From assembly GCA_934565775.1 (NCBI GenBank), contig CAKTIN010000040.1:1-17548 (forward strand): DNA of 17,548 nucleotides, read 5' to 3'. How positions within the stretch are numbered: the first letter of the stretch is position 1; the number at the start of each line of letters is the position of its first letter. Shown in pieces: positions 6,186-12,724 of the stretch. The notes beneath the pieces were generated by a model, which saw only the letters and a program-made list of their open reading frames with translations, was not told where the DNA came from and did no database searches. Source of the stretch: an uncultured Oscillospiraceae bacterium (lineage in GTDB: Bacteria > Bacillota > Clostridia > Oscillospirales > Oscillospiraceae). The position numbers and the translations under genes were made by a program.

Positions 6186-6887
6186 ATGAAAGACAGCGAA
6201 CTGACATTTGACCGCAGCTGCCATGTGCTGTATTCCAAGTCCTGCAAGAAGGAAATTCTGGCGAAAATCGCTCTGCACTATCCGGAGGCGGAGCGGGCGG
6301 CGGTCTGGGAGCAGGTGCAGCGGCAGTATGTGAAATTTCTATCGGACTGGCGTACCGATTTGGGCGGCAGCAGAAACTTTCACAACGGCGCAGGCGGCAC
6401 CTACGACTGCATCGCCATCATGTGCTATTACGATGTGTGCCGGGATGTGGTTACATTCCGCGAGATCGAGCAGATCGAGGAAAATCTGATCCTGCCAGCC
6501 TTTCGGAAGCTGCGCTTTGTTGACATCAACAAGCCGTTTTGGAAAAAGCTGATGTACAAAGCGTTTGTGCGAGCGAAACGCGGCTGCGACAAATGGCACG
6601 ATTATGAGATGACGGTTGCACCTTATGAAAACGATAAGCCGATCTATTACGAATTCACGGCCTGTCCGGCAGCGGAATTTGCCAAACAGTTCGGATTTAC
6701 AGACATTATGCCGGCACTGTGTAATGTGGACTATGCGTCCATGGAACTGCTCCATGCCAAGCTTGTGCGGACGACCACTTGTGTGGACGGCTGCCGGTGC
6801 GACTATACCATCTGCGGCGATCAAGAACTGTATGCAAGGGCGCATCCCGAATACCGGGACGAAGCGGGCTTTAGTAGGAATCGATAA
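6186..6887 (+). CDS. L-2-amino-thiazoline-4-carboxylic acid (ATC) hydrolase family protein
   Basis: A 233-aa protein assigned to the ATC hydrolase family (Pfam ATC_hydrolase) from its overall pattern and the C-terminal motif TTTCVDGCRCDYTI (about 197-210). The founding Pseudomonas enzyme opens the thiazoline ring of L-ATC to S-carbamoyl-cysteine on the way to cysteine. Most clostridial relatives are uncharacterised, so substrate is uncertain. Other notable parts are LSDWRTDLGGSRNFHN (52-67) and a cysteine-rich tail. The ATG at 6186 follows AGGGGGAAACGAT, which decides it over an upstream in-frame ATG at 5997. Its stop overlaps the next start (TAATG), so it is the first gene of a translationally coupled cassette. 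Confidence 0.8.
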   Translation: MKDSELTFDRSCHVLYSKSCKKEILAKIALHYPEAERAAVWEQVQRQYVKFLSDWRTDLGGSRNFHNGAGGTYDCIAIMCYYDVCRDVVTFREIEQIEENLILPAFRKLRFVDINKPFWKKLMYKAFVRAKRGCDKWHDYEMTVAPYENDKPIYYEFTACPAAEFAKQFGFTDIMPALCNVDYASMELLHAKLVRTTTCVDGCRCDYTICGDQELYARAHPEYRDEAGFSRNR

Positions 6888-7387
6888 TGCTTCTACAAGT
6901 GATTGTGGAAGGACTTGGACTTGGGATTTTGCTTATTTTGGTTTGTGCGGTAGGTATCCGCAAGGGCGCAGTGGGCATGGTACATCTCTACAGCCCGGAG
7001 GTTCAGGATAGGTGTGTAAAGCTGGGGCTTACAACACACGAAAAAACTAAGCGGAACGCTTTGATTTTCAAAGCGGTATGCGTCCCCGGCTATATTGCCT
7101 ATGTGCTGGTCTGCGTCTATGGGGTGAATGGTGCGCGGGGCTTTTCTGCGGGCTTCTGGCAGCTGCTGGTCATCCTTTCGGTCATGAACCTGATCGATCG
7201 GTTTCTGATTGACGGCTACTGGGTCGGTCACACAATTGCGTGGACCATTCCCGGCACAGAGGACCTGAAGCCATACATCACTACTAAGGACAAGGCGAAA
7301 AAGTGGCTGCTCGGCACAGCGGGGATGGCGATCATTTCGGCAGTGCTGGCAGCGATTATGCCGGTATTTATTCACGGAAGGAGATAG
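6887..7387 (+). CDS. Four-helix membrane protein of unknown function
   Basis: A 166-aa integral membrane protein with hydrophobic segments at about 4-24, 62-82, 90-108 and 143-162. Between helices 1 and 2 a conserved-looking soluble loop reads YSPEVQDRCVKLGLTT (35-50). After helix 3 comes DRFLIDGYWVGHT and then IPGTEDLKPYI. These polar patches look constrained, but I cannot name a function. The ATG at 6887 overlaps the preceding stop by one base, and the stop lies two bases before the methyltransferase ATG. The coupling suggests it acts with its neighbours, for instance as a membrane partner or transporter of a modified small molecule (inference). Confidence 0.85.
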   Translation: MLLQVIVEGLGLGILLILVCAVGIRKGAVGMVHLYSPEVQDRCVKLGLTTHEKTKRNALIFKAVCVPGYIAYVLVCVYGVNGARGFSAGFWQLLVILSVMNLIDRFLIDGYWVGHTIAWTIPGTEDLKPYITTKDKAKKWLLGTAGMAIISAVLAAIMPVFIHGRR

Positions 7388-7389
7388 CT

Positions 7390-8232
7390 ATGAAGTACAA
7401 AATTGAGAAAAACACCGTACAGGAGACGCTGATTATTCCGCTGTATGCGCGGAAGGTATGCTCGGAGCTGTATCCGAATCTCTACCGGGATGAGACGGCA
7501 ATCCGCCTGATTGGCGAGATCGACTACGATTTTTCGGAAGCGGAGAAGAATTCTCACAGCCTTATGCAGCGGTTCGGCGCGCTGGAGGTCGCCGCGCGGC
7601 AGAATGATTTGGCGTGGGAGGTACGGGATTATCTGAAAAATCACCCCAAAGCGGCCGTTGTCAATTTGGGCTGCGGGCTGGACGGCACCGGCAGAAGCTG
7701 CGACAACGGCAGCTGTAAAATTTACAATCTGGATTTTCCGGATGTCATCGCCGTGCGCAATGAGCTGCTGCCTGCCGGAGAGCAGGAGGAGAACATCTCA
7801 TGCGACCTGAACGATACGGCGTGGTTCCGCAAGATTGACGCCTCCGGCGGCGCGGTATTCTTTGCCTCCGGCGTGTTCTACTATTTCCTGACGGAGCAGG
7901 TCAAAGCGCTGGTACAGCGGATGGCGGACGCATTTCCCGGCGGCGTGCTGGTATTCGACGCGGCCAACCGGACGGCTGTGAAGATGATTGCAAAGACCTG
8001 GCTCAAAAGCGCAAAAATCAAGGATGTGGGGGCGTATTTTGCGGTTTCGGACGCAAAAAGTGAGCTTTCCTCCTGGGACAGCCGGCTGCGCGTGTCCAGC
8101 CGAGGGTATATGCTGGGCTACCATGATCTTCGCGACCCATCCGTCAGCGGCTTTTTCCGTTTCCTTGCAAAGGTCGGCGATAATCGAATGAAAATGCAGA
8201 TCGTGAAGATCCGGTTTGGTGGCGGGCAATGA
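7390..8232 (+). CDS. LCM-type class I SAM-dependent methyltransferase
   Basis: A 280-aa methyltransferase resembling the leucine carboxyl methyltransferase/TcmP group (Pfam LCM), whose bacterial members usually methylate small molecules on oxygen. The SAM-binding glycine motif is VNLGCGLDGTG (91-101), followed by the acidic motif YNLDFPDVI (112-120), as in this family. HSLMQRFGALEVAAR (56-70) fits the N-terminal lid. The ATG at 7390 follows AAGGAG; an in-frame ATG at 7303 lies inside the membrane protein gene and is rejected. It is the third gene of the coupled cassette, and its stop overlaps the next ORF start (ATGA). Confidence 0.87.
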   Translation: MKYKIEKNTVQETLIIPLYARKVCSELYPNLYRDETAIRLIGEIDYDFSEAEKNSHSLMQRFGALEVAARQNDLAWEVRDYLKNHPKAAVVNLGCGLDGTGRSCDNGSCKIYNLDFPDVIAVRNELLPAGEQEENISCDLNDTAWFRKIDASGGAVFFASGVFYYFLTEQVKALVQRMADAFPGGVLVFDAANRTAVKMIAKTWLKSAKIKDVGAYFAVSDAKSELSSWDSRLRVSSRGYMLGYHDLRDPSVSGFFRFLAKVGDNRMKMQIVKIRFGGGQ

Positions 8233-8522
8233 TAGCAAGCAAAGAAATGAAGCCGGATGGATCCCCAAAGTGGATCCGATGGTGTGTTCTCGGCGCGATC
8301 GGGTGCATCTGTATGGCCGCCGGAGATTGGCTGCTGGGGTGCGTTCCCCTTCAGAGGGCGGACTCGGGTATGTTCAATGCCGCAACAGACGAAGCAATTC
8401 AGCCGGATCACAGCTATCAGATGAGCGGGAATCAAATCAGCGTGAAAACGCTTGATCTGAACCGGGATTTCTCTGAAATTGCGGCACAGTTAAACGCAAT
8501 CGTCGATAACCATTTTGAGTAA
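8229..8522 (+). pseudogene. Truncated membrane-protein gene (DUF6796-like N-terminus) fused to an unrelated tail
   Basis: The ATG overlaps the methyltransferase stop (ATGA), as expected for a fourth cassette gene. The first ~52 residues (WIRWCVLGAIGCICMAAGDW, then LLGCVPLQRADSGMFNAA) form one membrane segment followed by a loop, and resemble the start of DUF6796-type multi-helix proteins of about 250 aa. From about residue 53 the sequence turns hydrophilic (SYQMSGNQISVKTLDLNRDF, then SEIAAQLNAIVDNHFE) and has the look of the tail of a different gene. The breakpoint is near 8385-8395. The 97-aa frame is open and could be translated, but it is not a complete family member. The family assignment is from memory of the pattern and needs a search. 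Confidence 0.55.
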
Positions 8523-8601
8523 GAACAGTTTTTAAGGATAACTCTCAGTAATTCAACGATTACGGAAGAGCAGAAAGCCGCAATCCGCATAAAAAGCATA
8601 A

Positions 8602-8634
8602 AACCACGCCGCAGAATTGCTCTGTGGCGGGGTT
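8602..8634 (-). terminator. Long hairpin, probable terminator
   Basis: Arms 8602-8615 and 8621-8634 pair over 14 positions with one mismatch and one G-U pair around a 5-base loop. On the minus strand the stem is followed by TTATGCTTTTTATG. It may back up the terminator after the tRNA, or be left from a lost element. Confidence 0.45.
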
Positions 8635-8650
8635 CACTTATGTGCAAAAG

Positions 8651-8686
8651 CCGCCGAAAAGCCTTGCTCTAAGTGGTTCTCGGCGG
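8651..8686. repeat. Inverted repeat CCGCCGA...TCGGCGG
   Basis: Seven-base perfect arms (8651-8657 and 8680-8686) enclose 22 bases. On the minus strand the distal arm is followed by CTTTTGC, so it may be a second terminator-like hairpin downstream of the tRNA. Confidence 0.4.
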
Positions 8687-8699
8687 TTTGCGGGCATAG

Positions 8700-8740
8700 A
8701 AAAATGCCACCGTAATTCTATCAAAATTACGGTGGCATTC
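8700..8740 (-). terminator. Terminator of the tRNA-Pro transcript
   Basis: A perfect 15-bp stem (8703-8717 with 8725-8739) closes a 7-base loop. On the minus strand it is followed by TTTTTCTATG-type T-rich sequence. It starts one base after the CCA end of the tRNA. Confidence 0.9.
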
Positions 8741-8817
8741 TGGTCCGGGCTACGGGATTCGAACCCACGGTCTCTTGGTCCCAAACCAAGCGCGATACCA
8801 AACTTCGCTAAGCCCGG
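8741..8817 (-). tRNA. tRNA-Pro (anticodon TGG)
   Basis: A 77-nt tRNA with encoded CCA. The acceptor arm CCGGGCT pairs with AGCCCGG, discriminator A. The D arm is GCGA/TCGC and the anticodon arm is CTTGG-TTTGGGA-CCAAG with anticodon TGG at 8783-8781. The T arm carries the TTCGAAT loop with a stem that includes two G-U pairs. It decodes proline CCN codons. It has its own promoter upstream and a strong terminator downstream, so it is transcribed independently of the operon that ends 82 bases before it. Confidence 0.96.
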
Positions 8818-8839
8818 ATTCTGTCTTGCCACGCTCCCT

Positions 8840-8868
8840 ATTATAACGATCTGCCGGGTAAAATGCAA
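8840..8868 (-). promoter_or_regulatory. Promoter of tRNA-Pro
   Basis: Minus-strand TTGCAT (8868-8863), 17-base spacer, TATAAT (8845-8840). The -10 is perfect and the -35 is weak. The start would be near 8833, about 16 bases before the mature 5' end. Confidence 0.65.
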
Positions 8869-8879
8869 TGGGAAATTCC

Positions 8880-8899
8880 AAAAAAGCGGGCTTTTCGCT
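8880..8899 (-). terminator. Weak terminator at the end of the GNAT gene
   Basis: A short AGCG/CGCT stem with a 7-base loop followed by six T on the minus strand. It overlaps the GNAT stop codon. The stem is only 4 bp, so termination may be partial. Confidence 0.35.
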
Positions 8900-9654
8900 C
8901 AGTCAAAGTCCATGGCAAAAGCCGCAGGCGGCTCCCCTGCCCCTAGGTCCCGGTACATGGCAAAGGGCTCCGCGCCCTCCGATCGGCAGAGAATTCCCTC
9001 CTCCACGCCCAGCGCAGCCAGGATCCCCGGGGCGGCCGGGCTCTCCGGAGGCAGAAGCTCCCGAATGGTCATGGGCTCCCCCCGCTCCACCGCGCAAATG
9101 CCGCCAGGGAAGGCGTACAGCCCACCCAGCGTCTGTTGAAACGCCAGCCCATCTCGCTCCAGCACCGCCGAACCGGGCGGCAAAAGCGTTTCCTGGCGCC
9201 GGGCATAGGCCTCCGGTGTCAAGGGCTCCAGAGGCAGACTCTCCCCTGCCCGAACCGGCTCTCTGGTCAGGCCGCCAAAATCCAGGTAGCCCAGCTTCTC
9301 ATACATCCGGCGCAGGCTCTCATCCCCCGGGACCAGCAGACTCCCCCCATAGCCTTCGGCACGCAGGGTCTCATGGGCGGTCTCCATCAGACTCCGGCAC
9401 AGTCCCCGGCCCCGGAACGGCTCCGCCACCGCCACGGCATAGAGATAGGCCAGCCGCTCTGCTCTGCACCGGCAGTCAAACCAGTACAGCATTCCCGCCA
9501 GGGTCCCGTCCCAAAGGGCGGCCAGGCTTCGCGCCGGGGTAAAGGCCAGCTCAAAAAAGTCATCCAGAAATTCATCGCCGTCCCCGAAGGCCGCCTTCCA
9601 CAGGCGGCGCAGAGCCGGGATCTCCGTCCGCTCCGCCGGTCGAAGCTCAATCAC
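8899..9654 (-). CDS. GNAT family N-acetyltransferase
   Basis: A 251-aa acetyl-CoA-dependent acetyltransferase. The N-terminal GNAT domain spans about residues 1-128, with motif A VAVAEPFRGRGLCRSLM (74-90; R-G-R-G-L binds the CoA pyrophosphate) and the motif-B-like MYEKLGYLDFGG (117-128). About 120 further residues form a C-terminal extension rich in leucine, proline and glycine that I cannot assign. The start is GTG at 9654, because GGAGG lies about 9 bases upstream and the GTG overlaps the upstream stop by 8 bases (GTGATTGA). The longer reading from 9807 would run deep into that gene. Substrate is unknown. It is last in the operon. Confidence 0.88.
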   Translation of the reverse strand: MIELRPAERTEIPALRRLWKAAFGDGDEFLDDFFELAFTPARSLAALWDGTLAGMLYWFDCRCRAERLAYLYAVAVAEPFRGRGLCRSLMETAHETLRAEGYGGSLLVPGDESLRRMYEKLGYLDFGGLTREPVRAGESLPLEPLTPEAYARRQETLLPPGSAVLERDGLAFQQTLGGLYAFPGGICAVERGEPMTIRELLPPESPAAPGILAALGVEEGILCRSEGAEPFAMYRDLGAGEPPAAFAMDFD

Positions 9655-10558
9655 GGTCCACGTCCTCCACCATAACCGCCCAATACTGCTCCAGCAGCAG
9701 GTCCGGCACATAAGATTCCTTGGCCTTCCGCAGACCGGGCAGGCCCATATCATCCTCCCGGTCCAGATACTGGATCTCCGGGTATTTCTCCCGAATGTAC
9801 CGGGCAAACTCCCGATTAATCATGGGATAGGCCCCGGGAACATCCGCGTAGGCCTTTTCAAAATGCACATCGAAGGTATTGCAGTTCAGACGGCTGCCCA
9901 TGGTCATAGCCACCAGCCGGTCCCCGGCGTACAGCAGCAGGCCCTCCAGGCCCAAAGCCTCCCGGTACCGCAGAGCCCGGTCCAGGGCTACACGCTCCAG
10001 GGAGTAGTCCTCCGTGGGGTCCGAGATCGCGTGGTCCTGATACCACTGGGCAATGAGCGCCTGGCAGGCGGGCAAATGGCTGTCGTCCAGCACCTGCACC
10101 CGCCAGTCCGGATAGGCCTCCACAAAGCGGTTGATGTGGTTGCGCTTTCCCTGAAGCTTTTTGCCCTTCAAATCGGCCAGGCGCTGAATGTCATACACAT
10201 AGTCCGCGCTGTCCCGATCCGGGTAAATGCGGAACTCTCCGGGGTACAAAGCCTCCAGAGCCTCGCAGTCCTCCTTCAGCAGGGAGGTCATCCGGAAGGG
10301 GATCCCCCGCTCCCGGGCGTCCGCCGCCAGAGTGTCCAGCACGGGCCCCAGCTCTCCGTCCCCAATGGGGAAGGTATACAGGCTCCGCCCGCCGAAGTGG
10401 GAGAAAAACGCCAGCCGTCCACCCACGTGGGCGACCTCCTGCCGCCCCCAGCAGAACAGGTTTACAAAGGAGTATTCACACCCCCGCAGGTCGCAGCTTT
10501 GCAGGAATTCCTGAAAGTCCGCCTTATCCTCCGGCCGCAGCCGTCGAAAATGAATCAT
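9647..10558 (-). CDS. DUF2156 protein (phosphatidylglycerol lysyltransferase C-terminal-like)
   Basis: A 303-aa soluble protein of the DUF2156/LPG_synthase_C family, a GNAT-related fold also found as the catalytic domain of MprF aminoacyl-lipid synthases. Family-like features are CEYSFVNLFCWG (27-38), KKLQGKRNHINRF (133-145), the acyl-acceptor-side MTMGSRLN, and the C-terminal YLDREDDMGLPGLRKAK. There is no membrane domain, unlike MprF, so a lipid substrate is not implied. The ATG at 10558 follows AGAGGAC. It lies 17 bases after rqcP and overlaps the GNAT gene by 8 bases. The two acyltransferase-fold neighbours may act on related substrates (inference). Confidence 0.88.
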   Translation of the reverse strand: MIHFRRLRPEDKADFQEFLQSCDLRGCEYSFVNLFCWGRQEVAHVGGRLAFFSHFGGRSLYTFPIGDGELGPVLDTLAADARERGIPFRMTSLLKEDCEALEALYPGEFRIYPDRDSADYVYDIQRLADLKGKKLQGKRNHINRFVEAYPDWRVQVLDDSHLPACQALIAQWYQDHAISDPTEDYSLERVALDRALRYREALGLEGLLLYAGDRLVAMTMGSRLNCNTFDVHFEKAYADVPGAYPMINREFARYIREKYPEIQYLDREDDMGLPGLRKAKESYVPDLLLEQYWAVMVEDVDRD

Positions 10559-10575
10559 TTGTACGTCCTCTTTTC

Positions 10576-10815
10576 TTAGATCTCCCGATACATGGCGGCA
10601 GCATCGTCCTTCCGGACCGTCTCCGCCACCTGAAGCACCTCCACCGCCACGGTGCGGGCGCCCAGGGCAATCTCAATTCTATCCCCGGCCTTGATCTCCT
10701 GAGAGGCCTTGGCCACCTTGCCGTTGACGCTGACCCGGCCGTTATCGCAGGCCTCATTGGCAACGGTCCGGCGCTTGATCAGCCGGGATACCTTCAGATA
10801 TTTATCCAGTCTCAT
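10576..10815 (-). CDS. rqcP: RqcP/YabO, S4-domain ribosome quality-control protein
   Basis: A 79-aa S4 RNA-binding protein. The S4 motif is MRLDKYLKVSRLIKRRTVAN (1-20) followed by GRVSVNGKVAKAS. Bacillus RqcP (YabO) works with RqcH at obstructed 50S subunits to support C-terminal alanine tailing. The ATG at 10815 abuts the HU stop (TAAATG), with AGGAGG inside the end of the HU gene. Linkage to an HU gene and a YabM/SpoVB-type gene matches the Firmicutes neighbourhood and separates it from Hsp15 homologues of Gram-negative bacteria. Confidence 0.9.
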   Translation of the reverse strand: MRLDKYLKVSRLIKRRTVANEACDNGRVSVNGKVAKASQEIKAGDRIEIALGARTVAVEVLQVAETVRKDDAAAMYREI

Positions 10816-11097
10816 TTATGTCTCCTCCTGCAGCAGAGATTTCAGCTGCTTTGCCGGGCGAAATGCCGGAATTTTGGACGGCGGGATCTCCCGGGCCTCC
10901 CCGGTCTTGGGGTTGCGGCCCAGATAGCCACTGCGCTCCTGGACATCAAAGGTCCCAAAGCCCGCCAGATGGACCTTCTCCCCTGCGACCAGGGCTTGAG
11001 CCAGGGCATCCAGAGCCGCATCCAATACGGCGGCGGTTTCCTTCTGGGTCAGCCCGGCCGCCTTGGCCGCAGCCGCCGTCCATTCACTTTTGTTCAT
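10816..11097 (-). CDS. HU family DNA-binding protein
   Basis: A 93-aa bacterial histone-like protein that bends and compacts DNA as a dimer. The N-terminal helices (1-45) are alanine-rich. The signature GFGTFDVQERSG is followed by GRNPKTGEAREIPPSKIPAF. The family usually has arginine or basic residues just before GRNP; here it is SGYLGRNP. The ATG abuts the flippase TAG stop (TAGATG), so translation is coupled. Several HU copies may exist in the genome. Confidence 0.94.
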   Translation of the reverse strand: MNKSEWTAAAAKAAGLTQKETAAVLDAALDALAQALVAGEKVHLAGFGTFDVQERSGYLGRNPKTGEAREIPPSKIPAFRPAKQLKSLLQEET

Positions 11098-12696
11098 CTA
11101 TTTCACCCTCAATTTCTTTGCTAGTTTCTCCCCATGAGGCAAAAGCATACAGTCCTCATAGGTGATCAGCTTCATTTTTACGGTCAGCAGCGCGTACACG
11201 CCCAGAGCAATGGCAATGGGCGCCAGCATCAGCACCGGGCGGGAGTGCGTCACCCGGCCCAGGAGCTTCCAGCTGCCGAAGGCCGCCGCACCCATGATCC
11301 CGGCGGCAAGCAGGGGCTTTCCGATGCAGCGCAGAACATCCGGCGCGCGGTCCACATACCGGCGCATGGTGTAAAGATTCAGGGCCGTAATGCTGGCGTA
11401 GCAGCACAGAGTCCCGATGGGAGCGCCCTGGATGGCAATGTTGGGGTTGCCTACCAGGATGTAATTTACCAGCACCTTGATTCCCCCGCCCACCAGCATA
11501 TTGATCACCGGCAGAGACGGGTGCCCATGGGCCTGCATCATGGCGTTGGTCAGCAGCACCAGGCTGTTGAACACCGCGCACACTCCAAGCACGGACAGCA
11601 GCCGGGCGGCGATGGTCAGATTCTCCCCGGTGTACCCCCGGAGCAGGGCCAGGATAGGCTGAGACAGCACCACCAGCCCCGATGCACAGGGCAGGATCAG
11701 CAGCCCCAGGACCCGCAGGGCGGATTCCTCCGTCCGCAGGGCGCCCCGGTAGTTCTTCAGCGTCAGGAACTCCGTCACCGAGGGGATCACGCTGATGGTA
11801 ATGGGGGTAATAAAGGCGCAGGGCAGGTTGAAAATAGTCTGGGTAAAGGCGTAGATGCCCTTGAGCTCATCTGCCCGGGCCTGGGTCAATCCCGCCGCAC
11901 CGGTGAGCCGGGCCATGACCACCGCCGTATCGATCAGATTGATAAATTGCAGCCCAGCCGCGCCGATGGTAATGGGCACCGCCATGGACAGCAGCTGCTT
12001 CGCCGTCTCCCGGTAGCCCAGGACCTCTCCGGTCTGATTGCCGGGCAGCGCCCGGGTCCTGCGAATCTGCACATACAGAAAAATACTGGCCGCAACCGTC
12101 CCCACCGTAACGCCGGTGATTGCGCCCGCCGCCGCCAGGGAGACGCTGCCGGCCTTCCGCATCACATACCAGGCCATAAACAGCCCCACGGCCAGGCGGC
12201 AGATCGCCTCCAGAATCTGGCTGGAGGAGGTGGGCTCCATGTTGCTGTGCCCCTGAAAATACCCCCGGAAGGCCGCGATCAGACCCATAAAGATTCCTGC
12301 GGGGCCCAGGGCCCGAATGGCTGCCCAGCTGTCCGGAGAGTGCAGCAGGGCCGCCAGCTGATGGCTCATGAGCGTCATGACCAGGGTCCCGGTGGCGCCC
12401 AGAAGCAGGAAGATCACCGACGCCGTCCGGTAAATCCGCTCAATCTGCCGGCGGTTGCCCAGGGAGTTGGCCTCCGCAATCATGCGGCTCATGGCCACGG
12501 GGAGCCCCGCAGTGGAAATGGTCAGCAGGACCGCGTAAATATCATAGGCGTTATTGAAATAGCTGTACCCGGCGTCGCCGATAATGGCCGCCAGGGGTAT
12601 CTTATACAGCGCCCCCAAGAATTTGACCACGGCCACCGCCGCCGCCAGAAGCGCCGCCCCGTGGAGGAAGGATTGCTTTTTTCTGGGTGCTTCCAC
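11098..12696 (-). CDS. SpoVB/YabM-like polysaccharide flippase (MOP superfamily)
   Basis: A 532-aa integral membrane protein with roughly 14 hydrophobic segments, of the polysaccharide biosynthesis/MATE-like family that includes SpoVB, YabM and MurJ-type lipid II flippases. Typical elements are KFLGALYKIPLAAIIGDAGY near 25-44, STAGLPVAMSRMIAEAN near 61-77, and AAFRGYFQGHSNMEPTSSSQ near 141-160. It probably moves a lipid-linked wall or spore-cortex precursor across the membrane. The start is GTG at 12696, with AGAAGG upstream at about 8 nt. Position next to HU and rqcP matches the yabM region of Bacillus, except that mazG/yabN is missing. Confidence 0.92.
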   Translation of the reverse strand: MEAPRKKQSFLHGAALLAAAVAVVKFLGALYKIPLAAIIGDAGYSYFNNAYDIYAVLLTISTAGLPVAMSRMIAEANSLGNRRQIERIYRTASVIFLLLGATGTLVMTLMSHQLAALLHSPDSWAAIRALGPAGIFMGLIAAFRGYFQGHSNMEPTSSSQILEAICRLAVGLFMAWYVMRKAGSVSLAAAGAITGVTVGTVAASIFLYVQIRRTRALPGNQTGEVLGYRETAKQLLSMAVPITIGAAGLQFINLIDTAVVMARLTGAAGLTQARADELKGIYAFTQTIFNLPCAFITPITISVIPSVTEFLTLKNYRGALRTEESALRVLGLLILPCASGLVVLSQPILALLRGYTGENLTIAARLLSVLGVCAVFNSLVLLTNAMMQAHGHPSLPVINMLVGGGIKVLVNYILVGNPNIAIQGAPIGTLCCYASITALNLYTMRRYVDRAPDVLRCIGKPLLAAGIMGAAAFGSWKLLGRVTHSRPVLMLAPIAIALGVYALLTVKMKLITYEDCMLLPHGEKLAKKLRVK

Positions 12697-12724
12697 GGAT
12701 CAAACCTTCTTTCCGAAATGCCGC

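Noticed and set aside
8741..8766. The tRNA-Pro 3' end as an island attachment site
   Set aside because: No duplicate of the tRNA 3' end was seen elsewhere in the window, and no integrase gene is present; the edge remains only suggestive.
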